The notes under the pieces: generated by a model
The model's input: the letters and a program-made list of their open reading frames with translations, nothing else
The model's database searches: none
Told to the model about the DNA's origin: nothing
Program-made: the position numbers and the translations under genes
Shown here: positions 12,601 through 25,800 of the stretch, piece by piece
How positions within the stretch are numbered: position 1 is the stretch's first letter
Layout of the letters: each line of letters begins with the position of its first letter
Source of the DNA: Plakobranchus ocellatus
Taxonomy: Eukaryota > Mollusca > Gastropoda > Plakobranchidae
Assembly: GCA_019648995.1 (NCBI GenBank)
Contig: BLXT01001286.1
Span: 98,622 to 131,319, forward strand
Direction of reading: 5' to 3'
DNA: 32,698 nucleotides

Positions 12601-15600
12601 CATTCCCATATAGCAAGCCAAAGATCATGAGGCAACAGGTAATGACACATTTTCTTGTTTGTTTTTACAAGTTTTATTTATCTACCTCTTTTTTGTCTAA
12701 GATTGTGAAGGGCTGCTGGTGGTGGTAGAGGTGATGTGAGGTAATTTGTGAGTTCCAGCTCAAAACTCTAACTTGGTCTGATAGGGGCCAAACAGCCTCA
12801 GATCATTTAGTAATGGACAGGCTTTATGATGCAAACTATTAGACTCTAGAGTTGTTTTTTTTTTCATGGATTAGCGTTAGTTATGTGTATTTGTAAGAGA
12901 GAAAGAGACTGAGACTGATTTGTGATGTTGCTAATCCTTCCTTATGTAGCCAACTTTTCTGCCTTTGTTCTTCATATCACTATCATGACCTCTTTTGTGT
13001 TCTGATGCTGATGTGACCTCCACGAAAGAAAATTGCTTCATCATTGTGAATTCAATATGTGTTGCCCTGAGACAAATGGAGGTGACATATGGCAACTAAA
13101 TATTTGAGGCATCGAAAGTCTTTAAAAGACATTGTTCAATTTTCTCCAGTTTGACCATGCTGAGTCGATTGATAATTATCATTTTGGCATAAATGTTGAA
13201 GTAAAGAAAAAAGTGTGAGTCAGAATGTGTCCCCAGCTGCCTAAAGACAAATTGAAGTAAAAAAAAGTGTCATGTTTCAGAGGGATCTGTTAAGCACAAA
13301 ATTTATTTGAGAAAAACCTGAAAATTTCCAATCATGGAATGCACCCTAGTATCTATATAGCTTACTGGAATCTAGATCTAGACTTCTAATCCTTAAATAT
13401 AGATTCAAATCTTTATCAAATCTCAAATCCAGAAAAAAGATTTAAAAGAGTTTTGACAGTTGATCTAAATTTAGAAAACACACTAAGATGTAGAGTCTAA
13501 ATTGTTTAGTCAAGATCTGTGATGATAAGTATGTATAATGTTGATGTTAGAGCTAACTTATCTTTATATTTTGGTGTATTGCATTCCATACTTTGAAAAG
13601 GAAAAGATGTAAAACTTTGAGTGCAAGAAAGGCTTTCCACCACCTTGTTTGTATTTTTGTATTATATACATAGCATCTGCCATGTTTAACATCATTCAAT
13701 TTTGTCAGTTAGATCTGTGGCAAAAAAGAATGCATAGATACATTTTTCTTGATGCTTTTTAACTTTTCAGGCAAAGATAAGTGGATTATGTTCCATTAAA
13801 TATAAATTCTGTTCAGTGAATAGTGTAAGAAGAGTTAGCTGAAAAAGGTCTCAAATTAGCCTCTTAAAGTATAGAGAAAGTAGCAATGATTGGCAGTCTT
13901 TGATAAAAGGCATAATAGACATGACAACTCATTTTCAGTTTAAAGCGCAACAGGGATTGCAGAATTAACGTTCTTAATGGATAGCGCTCACATGGTTTGG
14001 AGAAAAATTCTTCCTTGTGCAAAATAGTACCATTACAATCTAGCATGATGTGCATTACAGTACGCATTAGATGTGCATTACAGTACGCATTATAGTATGG
14101 GCACTGTAAATGTATATTGAAAATATTCGTTAATTTTTTTTTGTGAAAAGGAAAACTCTTTGCTTTCGTGTGATGAAAATATTGTCGTTTTCTATCTTCT
14201 ATTCTTCAAGTTAGGATCAGGAACATTGTTCACAAGTTTGTAAAGAAGGTTTGCCTTTATGTTCCTAATTCTAGATCTACTTTTGTAATATTCACAGGCA
14301 TCTCAAAAAATATTTTTTCTAAGGTTGCTAATATCATCAAGTATTTCATTTGTTGCCCTTTCTTCATTTTTCAAGCCTCTTAAACAAGAGAAAAACAAAA
14401 CGGTCGAAACTTCAGCTTCCAAAGATAAAGGGGATGTGAAAAAAGGAGCGGCGGTGAGGAAGAGGAGGGCGGCAGAGACTGCAACTCAGCCACCAAAAAA
14501 AAACAACACAGAAAATGCTAATGACGTCAAGACTACGGTTAACGCCTTGGAAAAAGGCGCTGACTCGTCAAAGGTAAAAAAATGGTATTTTCTTAACTAT
14601 TTCAAGATTCCAGTGTTTTCATAATTTTTTAAATTTACAGCAGAGAAATTTTTTTAAAATTCTACACACAAAGTTAGATGATCAATTAGCTAATTTGTTA
14701 GAAAAACAAAAACAACAAATTTTTTGGGGGGCTTTATGGGCTTTATTGCAGTGAATTTGTAGCTGATGTGCCTGGATTCAATGACTTTTGAAAAGTAATG
14801 AAAAAAATGGGGATGAAAAGAAAAAGTTGGAGATGAAATTTCATTGAATGACGCTTTCAATCTGGAAATTATGTGTGCCTTTTAATAGATGTGTTGAAAT
14901 TATGTCCCAAAATAACGTATTGATTGACCATCAGTGCCAAAAGAATTATGGACTCCTTAATCATGGAGCAAATTTTAACGAAATATTGAAACATGCATGG
15001 CCAGGACCAAAAATAATGAGAGAATTTTCCTCTCCAAAAAATCTTACTTATTGCTTTAAATTCAATAATCATATCAAATATATACACTTGATCTACAGTA
15101 AATTGCCATTTTACTTGGATTAATTAGATGGCTGTTTTTGATGAAGCTGTCTCATAAATGAGCCAATTTTGTGTTTCAATATCATGCCTTTCTCTTACTT
15201 TTATCTGCCTAATTTATTCATCTCCAAAATATGAATCAGAAGCTTTTAAATTAGTTTTCCATTATTGCTTGGTGCTCTTTTATAATCAACACATATGTTT
15301 AGAGATACAAATTCATACGTATAAAACCTGCCATAACTCTAGGCATCAACAGCTGATATAGCTGGCTCCATCACTCATTTCCCTGAATCGGTAAGTCTAC
15401 TGGGATAAATTGCTTTGTTTGTTGCGTAAATGCAAACACAAGACTCTTTTAATGTGAGACATTTTGCTTTGCAGGTGAATTTATTTTACCAATAGGGGTA
15501 AGCACCAAGCAAGCATGAAATGTAAAATACAAAACTGCAATCTTTTAACAGAGGTCAATATTTGCTGCAAAACAGAAGAGAAATGCTGTCTCTATTTGTT

Positions 15601-17735
15601 GGATCTTAATGAAAAGTGAAAAGTCTTGCTTAACACAATTTGGTGGAACTAAAAATATTGCCAAGTTTTTCTTTAAAAAATGGGTGTTTTTTTTTCCAAA
15701 ATGTTGTCATATTTTTATTTGAAAATATAATCAATTGATTATTTATCCCTCTTTTGTCACTCCCTATGATTTAAACTGGGGTAAGAAAAATGTATAATTA
15801 GACTTATATGAAACCATTGATTTCTGAACCTAAGAGCTATCAAATGATATTTTGTTTTCATTATATTTATTGCTTATACAATATTCTTAAAACATGTGAT
15901 GTATCAATCAAATGGAAGTTGTCACCCTAAAGAGAAGAGAGACCTTAGATTTGCCTTGATATATTTGGAAAAAAATTAGTTGTGCCATTATGCTAGCTCA
16001 GTGTCTATTTTGTGTGAGATCTTTTCAGGTTTATTTCACTAACTTCAGTCCAGTAAATATTGAAAAAGAACTGGAGAAGACTTTTACCATTGCCCCAAAT
16101 GGCTTCATGATATTCCTTGTCAAGTGCTTTACTGCAAGAGAATATATTTATGTCTTGGATCCAGTCTTATTAAATATGATTTTGTATATTTAAAATTTTT
16201 GAAAAAGAATCTTAACTCGTTTTTTTTCTTCTTTTCACATTTTTTTCATACAAATAAAATATACAGACCTGCAACCTTTCCGTTTTCGCCAGAAAAAAAT
16301 TCCGGTGAACGCCTATAAATTCCATTTTCCGGGCTGCCTTGCTAAAATCCTGTTCAGTTGTCCTGATGGACAATGCAAAGGAAAAAAATTATCTTGTCTT
16401 ATCCTTTGGATCCATCCGATATCAAGGGACTTGTACTCTCTTATCTTTTTAATAACATTGATTATTTTTAAATTATTATCGATATAATCCAAGTATCCAA
16501 TTTGCGGTCCATAACGTTTATTCAACATTCTGTATAAAGAGACCGAGTATCCTGTGTTATTGATATGTCATGATGTCATGGTGCTACATGCAGACATGCC
16601 AACATTATGTCCCAGGCGTAATTCATCCTGCCAATGGAGAAAATTTTATATTTTAGCTGTTTAACTAAACGCGTGCGCTTTGGTTTCATGTTGTGCGATT
16701 TTCTTTCTATTCACATAATACAAAAATGCAGTATAGATGGAAAGTTGATCCGTGATTTTTTTAAACTGTCCGCGAAGTACTCCGTTGTAGTTTCTTTGAT
16801 CTTATACCAAGCTTGCAAAATGTTCCTGGCTTAAATAAAGCATCTAAATCTATCCTGCATTCCGCAATTAAAAAAAAAAATTTGGGGGGGGGGGGGGGGG
16901 GNNNNNCTTTAACTCAATTGGATCTTCGGTGCTAGTGGTAAGTTAACCAAGAATTAAGGCTGCACCATATTAATCATTATATTAATTCACAGTCTTGACA
17001 GCTAAGAAAAAATCCTTTGCCCCCTCCCAATTAATTATTAATTAATCAAACAAGAGCTCAGAAGCATGAAACACTTGCATTTTGCAAGGAAGCTATAATA
17101 ATCATTTTTAAGTACACATTGTGCACGATGCAGTAGGCCTAGAGTGATAACTAGCCTACCATGTTGGCAATAGATCAAAGAAATCAAAGGTTGGTTTTTG
17201 GGAGTTGCAGCCCGACCTTCAAGTCAGCCCCACATCAAAGTAAATTGAGATGCCGGCTATGTCTAGTTTTAACACTACATGAATGGTGATGTGCATACAA
17301 AATGCCTATCATTTACGAAAAACTAACTTAATACCGCATTTTTCTTAATACATGTATCTTAATTCTTATAAATAATGGCCAAGATGTTTTGTTCTAGATC
17401 TACTTTGAAAAATCCTATAAGATCTGCTCACCGAGTGATAACTAGATCTAATGCACTGAAGGCTAGACACCTTATCATCCAATCTAAACTCAATCTCTCC
17501 CCCCCCCCTCTCTGTCTCAATGTCATCTTAAATTATTCAGTTTTAAAAATGTTATTTTCCTCTTCTTTAGTTGTTAGCGTCGATGTTGTTTTTTTTTTCC
17601 TAGGCAATGTTTTGATGTTTTGTTTGTCCCCCCTCTCTCTCTCTCTCTCTTTCGCTCTCTCTTTCTCTTTGTCTCTTTGTTTCTCCTTTTATCACTCTTT
17701 GAGTGTCTCTCAGTAATTCTCACTCATTCTTTTTT

Positions 17736-17807
<72 letters not shown>

Positions 17808-20800
17808 CACTCTCTCTATCTATACAATATCAAGATCCAGCACTATTTGTAATTTTTCAAAATTATCAATTTTGTTTCTTGGTGTATAATCAAAATTTGA
17901 TTATGGTCCTAGAGATCTAATTTAGGCTTTAGTCTGGGCCTAAGCCTACACAGACTTGAATGCATTTTAGACAGATATGACTTGCGTAGATCTTTGTAAT
18001 TTCAAATAGAGCAAAGGAAAACTCAATGTTTTCTTTTCATTTAATACCCAATGGGTCATAATTTTAAGCCTTACTGAGACTTTGTAGACCTGTCTCACAT
18101 AAGATTTCTTTTTTCATGTAACCTTTTATTGTGTGAGCTCAATTTTGAGTTTTATCATCCAAGCCCTAAGTCTGCAGGTCTTTATGGCTTGATAATTAAT
18201 GGTGATATGATTAGACTAATGGCAGTGGGCAGGGAGATACTTTCTTGCATCTCTTAGAGTCGAAAATTCATTAATTAGCCTTTGATATTATACTGTAATG
18301 TTATGGAATGTCTATGGTTGAGTATATAATTAAGGTGTAGTACGGTTTATCCATGCTCGCTGAATGACACTGGCATATTCCTGTGAGTAGAGGTGACTAT
18401 TCCTGTGAGAACAATTTGGGGTTGGCAGGTCTGAATATATATCTTTGCTTGGGGTTATTATGCCGTTTAAGACGATTGTTGTGAGTGTAAATTGAGTCTA
18501 GATCTAGATTATGTCTACACTTGAAATAGATTTAATTGTGTTTTGGCCTTGTTTATTTGTAATGCTTGGTCAGATTTTGACTAGGACCAAATTAGACCTG
18601 TTTTTTAGTGTAGTAGTACTTTTTTGGTTTTGGCTTTGTTTACCCTTTTAGATCTAGGGATTTCTAGAAGGTCTTGAAGATATGGGTTGGACTTTGTTTA
18701 TATGAAGTTGTTAGATATATCCAAGGTGGCTATGTGTAATAAGGGGAAGTTTGACTGACCGATATTGTTAGCTAACCTTGATGACAAAATTCGGCAATAT
18801 CTTCTTTGTTCAAGAGGTTCTTGTTTCTAGAATGTGTTGCTTTTGTTTTTATTGTTTAATTAGCGTGTGCTAGTATTTTCTAGAATCTGTTAGTGGTGGG
18901 TAAGAATGGTTGCAAGACTGTGGTAGACATACACCATTGATGTTTGAGTTTGCATATCTGAATAAATGTAGAAATTAAATTGCTGTTCTTAAACTAATTG
19001 TTCTTTATTCAAATTGATAAACGTTTCGTTCAATTTTTGTAAAGCCTGGAGTGATTTCTGATCTTTAGTCAATTCAAAAGAACTCGTTGTCAGAGGTATG
19101 CCCAACTAGATCTATAAATTACACAGCACTAAGTCATTCATGACACTGTGCTTATTAAACACAGTTTTGAGCTTTACCTATGTTGTAAAACACATTGCAA
19201 CTTCTGGCTGATTGGCTCAGTCTAGTGATATTTTTCCATGTTGTTCTTTTGTACTACGAAACTTGATTTGTTTCAAATGAGAACCTCTTACTTTGGCCTA
19301 AACATAAGATGAAATTTGCTTTAAGTGTCGAGTTTATAAAGAGCAATGAATATATATATATATATATATAGATAGATCAATATCCATATTTTTCCCCTTG
19401 GAATTAAGAAAGAAGAAAGTTTCATTTAAATGATGATTTAATTGAATGTTTTTCATTGTTTTTTTTATTTTGTTTTGATGTTTTCCCCCAAAAACTAGCT
19501 GGATCACAACACCTTGGTGAAAGTTTGGGAGGATGGTACCTATTTGTTTATCTTAAAATTTGGTGACCTACCAGAAGATCTGAAACTTCAAGGTTTGATC
19601 ATCTTTTTTCATTTGAAGAAGGGGGGGGGGGGGGGGGGGGAATCTTTGTATTTTCTTCAAATCTCATTTATCTCTTTACATATACACACAAAAAAAAGGA
19701 AGATAAAAAAAGACTGAGGCTAAATATTCATTTTAATAATATGCTGTGTATGTTAACACTCTAATATTACAAAAATAAAGATGGAAACAAAACTTTGACG
19801 GTGTAAGCTATTTCTATGTAACTTAATTATGCGTTTTTTGATTGCATGTGGATTATAATTTTGTACAACTGGTACCAGATGGCACATGAGATAACATATT
19901 TCATAAAGAGAGAGTTGCTGTTAGTTATGGTAAGAGTAAAGTTAACAGAAAACAAAAAGTGCACATGTAATTGGTGTGAGCAGGTAACAAAGAACATGTA
20001 CCAGAATTTCCTAGTTTCATTATTTTTTTTTTTTTTTAAATCTACAAGAGGCAAAATAAGCTCTCTTGCTTCTAAAGATTCAGAAAAGGTTTAAAAAAAC
20101 AATCCTTAAATTTTAATCTCAAAACAGTCTGCTTTTTCAAACAAGCAAACAAAAAAAAACTGAGATACAATTTTCTTTTAATTATTAAAAAAAAAAATGT
20201 TTTACTAGGGGCTTCTTTCTGATGCTCACTCCTTGTGCGTTGTTTTGTTGAGACCATTACAAATATATACAATGTTTGAAAGACCTAAGCTTTCTTTCTT
20301 TAGTTGTAATAATGCTAAATACATTATATGTTTCTTCTTGTTTTTTTTTTTTTTTTTTTATTCTTCTTCTGAGCAGTAACGGTTCGGATGAGCCAGGGTG
20401 ACAGCTATATATCTGCTGGGGACTGGCCCTTACTAATAGTAAGTTCAAATAATACTCAATGACTCATGTGTCACAAAACTATATTCAAGTGAATATTGAA
20501 AAGATGAGGAAGAAATTGGACCTTCCCTTAAACACCAAGACGAGGTAATTAATGCCTGCCTCTAAATGTTTCATAATGGCCTGATGGGGGGAAAAAAGCG
20601 GAGGAAAATACTGAGATTTTTACAAAGCTTGATATCAAGATCTCTTTTCACTGCCTGTGTGACATAGTATAGAAGATACGCAGTGAAATCATGTTCCTCA
20701 AGATTTACAGAGATCCAAGCAAGAAATTAGATTGCTTTTGTGTGCTGCCCTATTTGTCAATAGCTATTTTGTTACTGCATATCTTACCAATTGCAAAGTT

Positions 20801-22784
20801 GAGAGCTTCAGTAGCGTTTTAAAAAAAATGTTGAAAAATTGAGAGAAAAAATTACGTTGCTGTTTGAGTCTTTTCAAGATTGCTGTCATTGCCATGGCAA
20901 ACATGGATGTAACCTTACATTTTTTTTGACAGAATATGATTTTAAGGAGACCTGCCTTGTTCAGGGTAAAATTTCATAGCTATTGCCATTTCAACTTTTT
21001 CCTATATCAATCTCCGGTAAAGGATAACGGCTTTTGCCATCTTTTTCTTAAATTTTAACAAAAATCATATGTTTTTATTATTTTATTTTAAATATAGATT
21101 TGTATTCTTCATTCATGTATTTTGCATTCATTATGTGTCTTCTGCATCCAGTTTTATGGAGTAATGGGCTTGGTGTATATCTTTTATGGCATCTTCTGGC
21201 TTGTGATGCTGGCTTGCAACTGGCGAGACTTGCTTCGAGTTCAGTTTTGGATCAGTGCTGTCATTCTTTTGGGTAATTATGTAGGGCTAGAAGAGGCTTC
21301 AAGACTCTCCCCCTCTAAAATAGTGCATTTCACTGTTTAGTTCTTTTTATTTTCCTATCTACATAATGAAAGTATTTAATTAACTTGACTATGTTGTTTT
21401 TTCGATGATACATTTCTGGGAAACTATCCAAAAAGCAAGAGAAAATCTTGCAACATCTGAAGAAAAATCAAACATAGCCTATTTTTTTCAAGTAGTATTT
21501 TTTAAACTAAGGAGTGCATACTTTTTTTTTTGTAGGGTTTTCAGTTGCTGCTCTTTTTATCTCTAAATTTTTTTTAAGCTTACCGTCTGTGAGCTTAATG
21601 CTTGTTTATTGAATGTGCTGTGTGAAAATTGTAGGTATTAAATAAAGGAGAAAAGTTACTAAGCAAAAATATTTTAAAACTGAAAATTAAACAGAAAAGT
21701 ATTTATTGTAAAAAAAAAATTACAAAGAAAGTGGAATTTAAAGAATAGTAGTCTTATTGAAATGTCAAAATTTTCATGACAGGTTATCTATATCTTGTAA
21801 AAGGAAGGATAATATAATTGAAACAAGTTAAAGAGATTTATATGTATTAGATGCTATTACACTGAGCACAATTCCACTGCATTGTGATGCTTCAGAATTA
21901 TAAGTCCAAGCCTTCAATTTCAGTCCATTTTCTTCTTTTTTTTTACTTGTTAAAAAAACCCCAATATTTCTTGTTTTTTTATGTGAAATATTTCATTATC
22001 ATTATGCTTGTAAACGTCTTTTTAAATATCAAAAATGAGATGGTTTGCTGCAAAACAATCTGTGGAAAAATAGATCTCATGCTTTTCAGAGATTACCAAT
22101 CACATATTTGAAATAGTGTCAAACATCCAGGCCTCCAAGGCTTTTGGAAGTAAACATAATTTAAAAGTAAAGTGAGAATGATTCAGACACTGACACGAAT
22201 ATTTATTGCTTTTGCTCCTGCTGCAAAGTGTCTCATTTTGTGATGTCATTTCACACATATACACATGTACACAAACACACACACACACACACACCATACA
22301 CATATGCATCACTGGTGTAGACACATATTATTTTTACTTCATAATAAAATAACTGCAGTTACGTTAATTTGCCCCTAGACCCGCGAGTGTAGTCTCCTTA
22401 AAAAAAAACATGAATTTTTTTTTCCTCAGGCATGCTAGAAAAGGCTGTCTTTTTTGGCGAGTATGAAAATGTCAACAGAACTGGTCAATCTGTTCACGGT
22501 GCTGTCATTTTTGCGGAGCTTGTTTCGTGCGCCAAACGCACCCTAGCACGCATGTTGGTTATAATAGTCAGCCTGGGCTATGGCATTGTAAAGTAAGCCT
22601 GTCACTCATAGTTTTTGTTTTTTTTTAATTCTGTGCTAATTCTACTGCTTTAGGGGATACAGTACCAACTTCTTACACAAAAAGTATGGAGCAACATGTC
22701 TGAATACTTCAGTATGACTCTCAGGAATGATAGAATATTACATGTAGTCATTGTTGCCATAAAGAATCAGTTGATTTCAAAGTT

Positions 22785-22815
<31 letters not shown>

Positions 22816-25800
22816 AAAAAAACAAAACAAAAAAAAAACAAAGAAAAAGCTTCGAAGGAATCTTGTATTGATAACATATTCCTTGTAGAGTAGCTTTGTG
22901 GTCAGGAGAGGATCTCACCAGGAACCTCAATCTTATGTAAATGAGTATTGAACTTGCCTAAAAAATCAATAGAGATTGTTGCTTACATTGTAGGGATTTC
23001 TTATATTTTGTGTACTCTTTTCCAACCGAGAATTCATATTGAATAATAATCCTGTGGTTTCAAAAGTGACTTTTCTAAATTTGAATTTTGTTACATTTTT
23101 CAAAAGAGAGTAAAGTAATATTTTATTCAGTGTCCTGATTTTCTGAAACACCAAGATCAAGCTGTTGAAATACATGTTTTGTTTCAAAGTTTAGTTTTAA
23201 TTTTTTTCCAACTTTTAATTTTAGGCCAAGATTGGGTCAAGCCTTCCACAGAGTTATCATTGTTGGAGGTATATTTTTTATCCTGGCCTCTATAGAAGCT
23301 TGTCTTCGAGCTAGTGCAGTAAGTACTTGGTCTACAGGTTGCTTAATAACTAGCCCACAGTATTCTCTTCAATGTACAAAACAAAATAATTGTTATTGCG
23401 ATGAAAAGTTCAAGTAACATGGAGCAATACTGGTCAACAATGATCACTTGCAGTCAGTGAAATAACATGCCATAAATGTCTAGCCATCCAAAAACTTTCT
23501 TTGCATTTTAATTTTTATTCATTTTTAATGCATTTTTTCATCCTTTGGTATATTTTTCTCATATAAATATAACATAAAAAAAAAAAAAAACCATTAAAAA
23601 GAGAAAGTTAACAAAGCATCATTAGTAAGGCTTCTATAAAAAGAATACGGGTGCAAAATATAGGCCATTTTAGACAAATCACAACAAAAAAAAACAACAA
23701 CAATTGAAGCAATTCCAATTTTGTGTCTGTTCTGTAAATTCCATTTCTTTTTCTACAAGCACATAACATTTCGCTACTTTAATGATTTAAAAATTAAAGA
23801 AACAAGGTTGTTTTTTTTCAAAGATGTAAAAATAGTTGGGGTGTGATCTGAAACCTGTGGCAGTGAGTGAGTTATTTATATATGGTATTTTTTGGTCATT
23901 GTATGTCTCTCTTATATTATTTAATTTACCTCTTAGGAGATTCCCTTTTCTTTGATTTAAAATTTGTAGTAATTTTTTTTCCTTTTCACAGGACAAGGCA
24001 GAACAAAATAGATCTCAAATGATTGCTAGTGTTCCACTTGCTGTCACTGAGGCCATCATCTGCTGGTGGATATCCTTGTTTCTAGTTGATGATTTTGGTC
24101 ATCTGCAGTCATGAAACATTGAAACTGAAATTATGTGCTTTTACTGAAGAGAAAGCTCACATGGTGTTGAGTAATAATAACCTTTATATCTTTTAGTCTC
24201 CTAATTCTCTATTCTTTTTTTTAATACATTATCTAAATTACCTTCATTTGGGGCTATAAAAATTTATAGACTTGTAAGTATTATTAATTTTCATCCTATA
24301 TGTATCCTTTTACATAACATTTATTTTTATATGATCCATATCTGGGTAAATAACATAGAAAGAAAAACAAGTTTCATTTTTATGTTATTTATGGATGTAG
24401 ACAATAGTTTTATTATGTATAATTTTGCTGCTTGAAGTGCACTATCTGCCATAGCACTATTGACACTTCACTCGATTTGCATAGACTTAATACTGCAGGC
24501 ACTCAAGTTTATTTGGCTGTGGTGGAATATGCAAAAAAAAAAAAAGCTCCTTTTTCCTTGACTAGCTGCACATTTTCACCTCACTGCTGCAAACCATGAG
24601 AACGCTGCGACTGAGAAGAAATGTTGTGAAGCTGTCTCTCTACCGCCATTTTACAAACACTCTGATCTTCTCAGTTATTGGTAGGTAACTAAAGATTCAG
24701 TTTATCACATAACTTGTAGGCAAGAGTTTTAAGATTTCATTATCTTACATTGAAAGTGAATTCGTAAATGTGACATGTTATATAAGTTATTTTGAAGAGA
24801 GATAACTGCACTTCCTTACTTTATCTTTCTCCTTCTTGTTTATGTTGTTTAATATTAATCTCTTGAGTACGTAAGCCACAGTTGTGACTCTACATAGTGT
24901 ATAACAGTAGGATGAGGAAAGCACCTTAGTGCTTATCAAGAAAAAAGAAAAGGAAATATTTTCAAAAGCACAAAACCTGTTATTCACTTCCCTTGAATTT
25001 TGATTTTTACCTCTATCTCTTTAACTGTCAAAACAGTTTCTCCCAATCTATTTTTTTGGGAAAAAATTAACGGAGATTCAAGAGGCCAAAATAGTTCTTC
25101 ATTTATTTTTTTCTTTTTTGTTGTATGTTATACACAAAAATGTCCTGTCATTACGATGCTCATTGAAAAGAAGATCAGATACTTATTGGATTTTTTAAAA
25201 TCTTTTCAATTTTATCAAAAAAGGAGAGAAAAAAAAGAGAGAAGCTCTAAATTCTTTACTTTGGTCTCAAAACCTGTGGGCATTCCCCCATTTAAAATTT
25301 ATTACTGTAAATGTTTTTACTTATTTTATTTTTACTTATTTCTGAAATGCTTAGCCTAAATTAAGTATATATAATATTAACTTTGAAGTGTACATTTTCT
25401 GCCCTTGTAAAAAAGGAATGGTGGTTCATCTGGTAGGGCTGTTGACTGCCATGTGAAAGATTTGAAGTTTTGATTCAAGCCAAGACAATTTTAATTTCTC
25501 CCCTGCTTCAAGATGGCATTAATTGAATAGGTTGTTTTTTCAAGTCCCAGCAAAAGTAAAGGCCATTAAACTATTGCCTTAGCAACATGGAAAAATTAGT
25601 CGTATGATTACTATGCTTTAAACTCTTGTTATATAGCATAGACTCATACATTAAAGTTGGTATCATTAAGGTACAGGAAATGTCCACTTGCTGAAGATGG
25701 TCACTTCCATCACCCAGCCTTCTCATAGTAAGCACTAAGCACATCGCTGTGGAAAAAGGAGAGAGAAGAAGATAGGGACTGTTTCTGTACATAGGGCTGG

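Larger units (their letters stand above)
15391..19498 (+). other. Intron 7 (4.1 kb) with repeat copy, assembly gap and microsatellites
   Basis: Bounded by GTAAGT and ACTAG, phase 0. Stretches 15391-16257, 16907-17620 and 17890-19345 hold no gene that I recognise. Confidence 0.82.

Noticed and set aside
16634-16834. Small frame shared by both copies of the 600-bp repeat (also 32457-32660)
   Set aside because: The peptides agree only over the middle and then diverge by indel. The pattern looks like repeat homology, not selection on a protein.
17375-17889. Serine/leucine-rich long frames
   Set aside because: They are translations of the CT microsatellite.
19846-20094. Plus-strand frame between exons 8 and 9
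   Set aside because: It has no family similarity. Exon 8 joins exon 9 in phase without it, and it ends in homopolymer-encoded residues.
22100-22324. Cys/Val-rich minus-strand frame
   Set aside because: Its distinctive part is the CA microsatellite read in antisense.
24061-24069. GT-type donor inside CTGCTGGTGG as an alternative to the AT-AC donor
   Set aside because: Using GTGGAT would remove the conserved WW and break the phase with exon 14, and the 3' end would still need the AC.
25416-25486. Functional tRNA gene
   Set aside because: The boxes are present, but the acceptor stem and T-stem do not pair. A SINE head is more likely.
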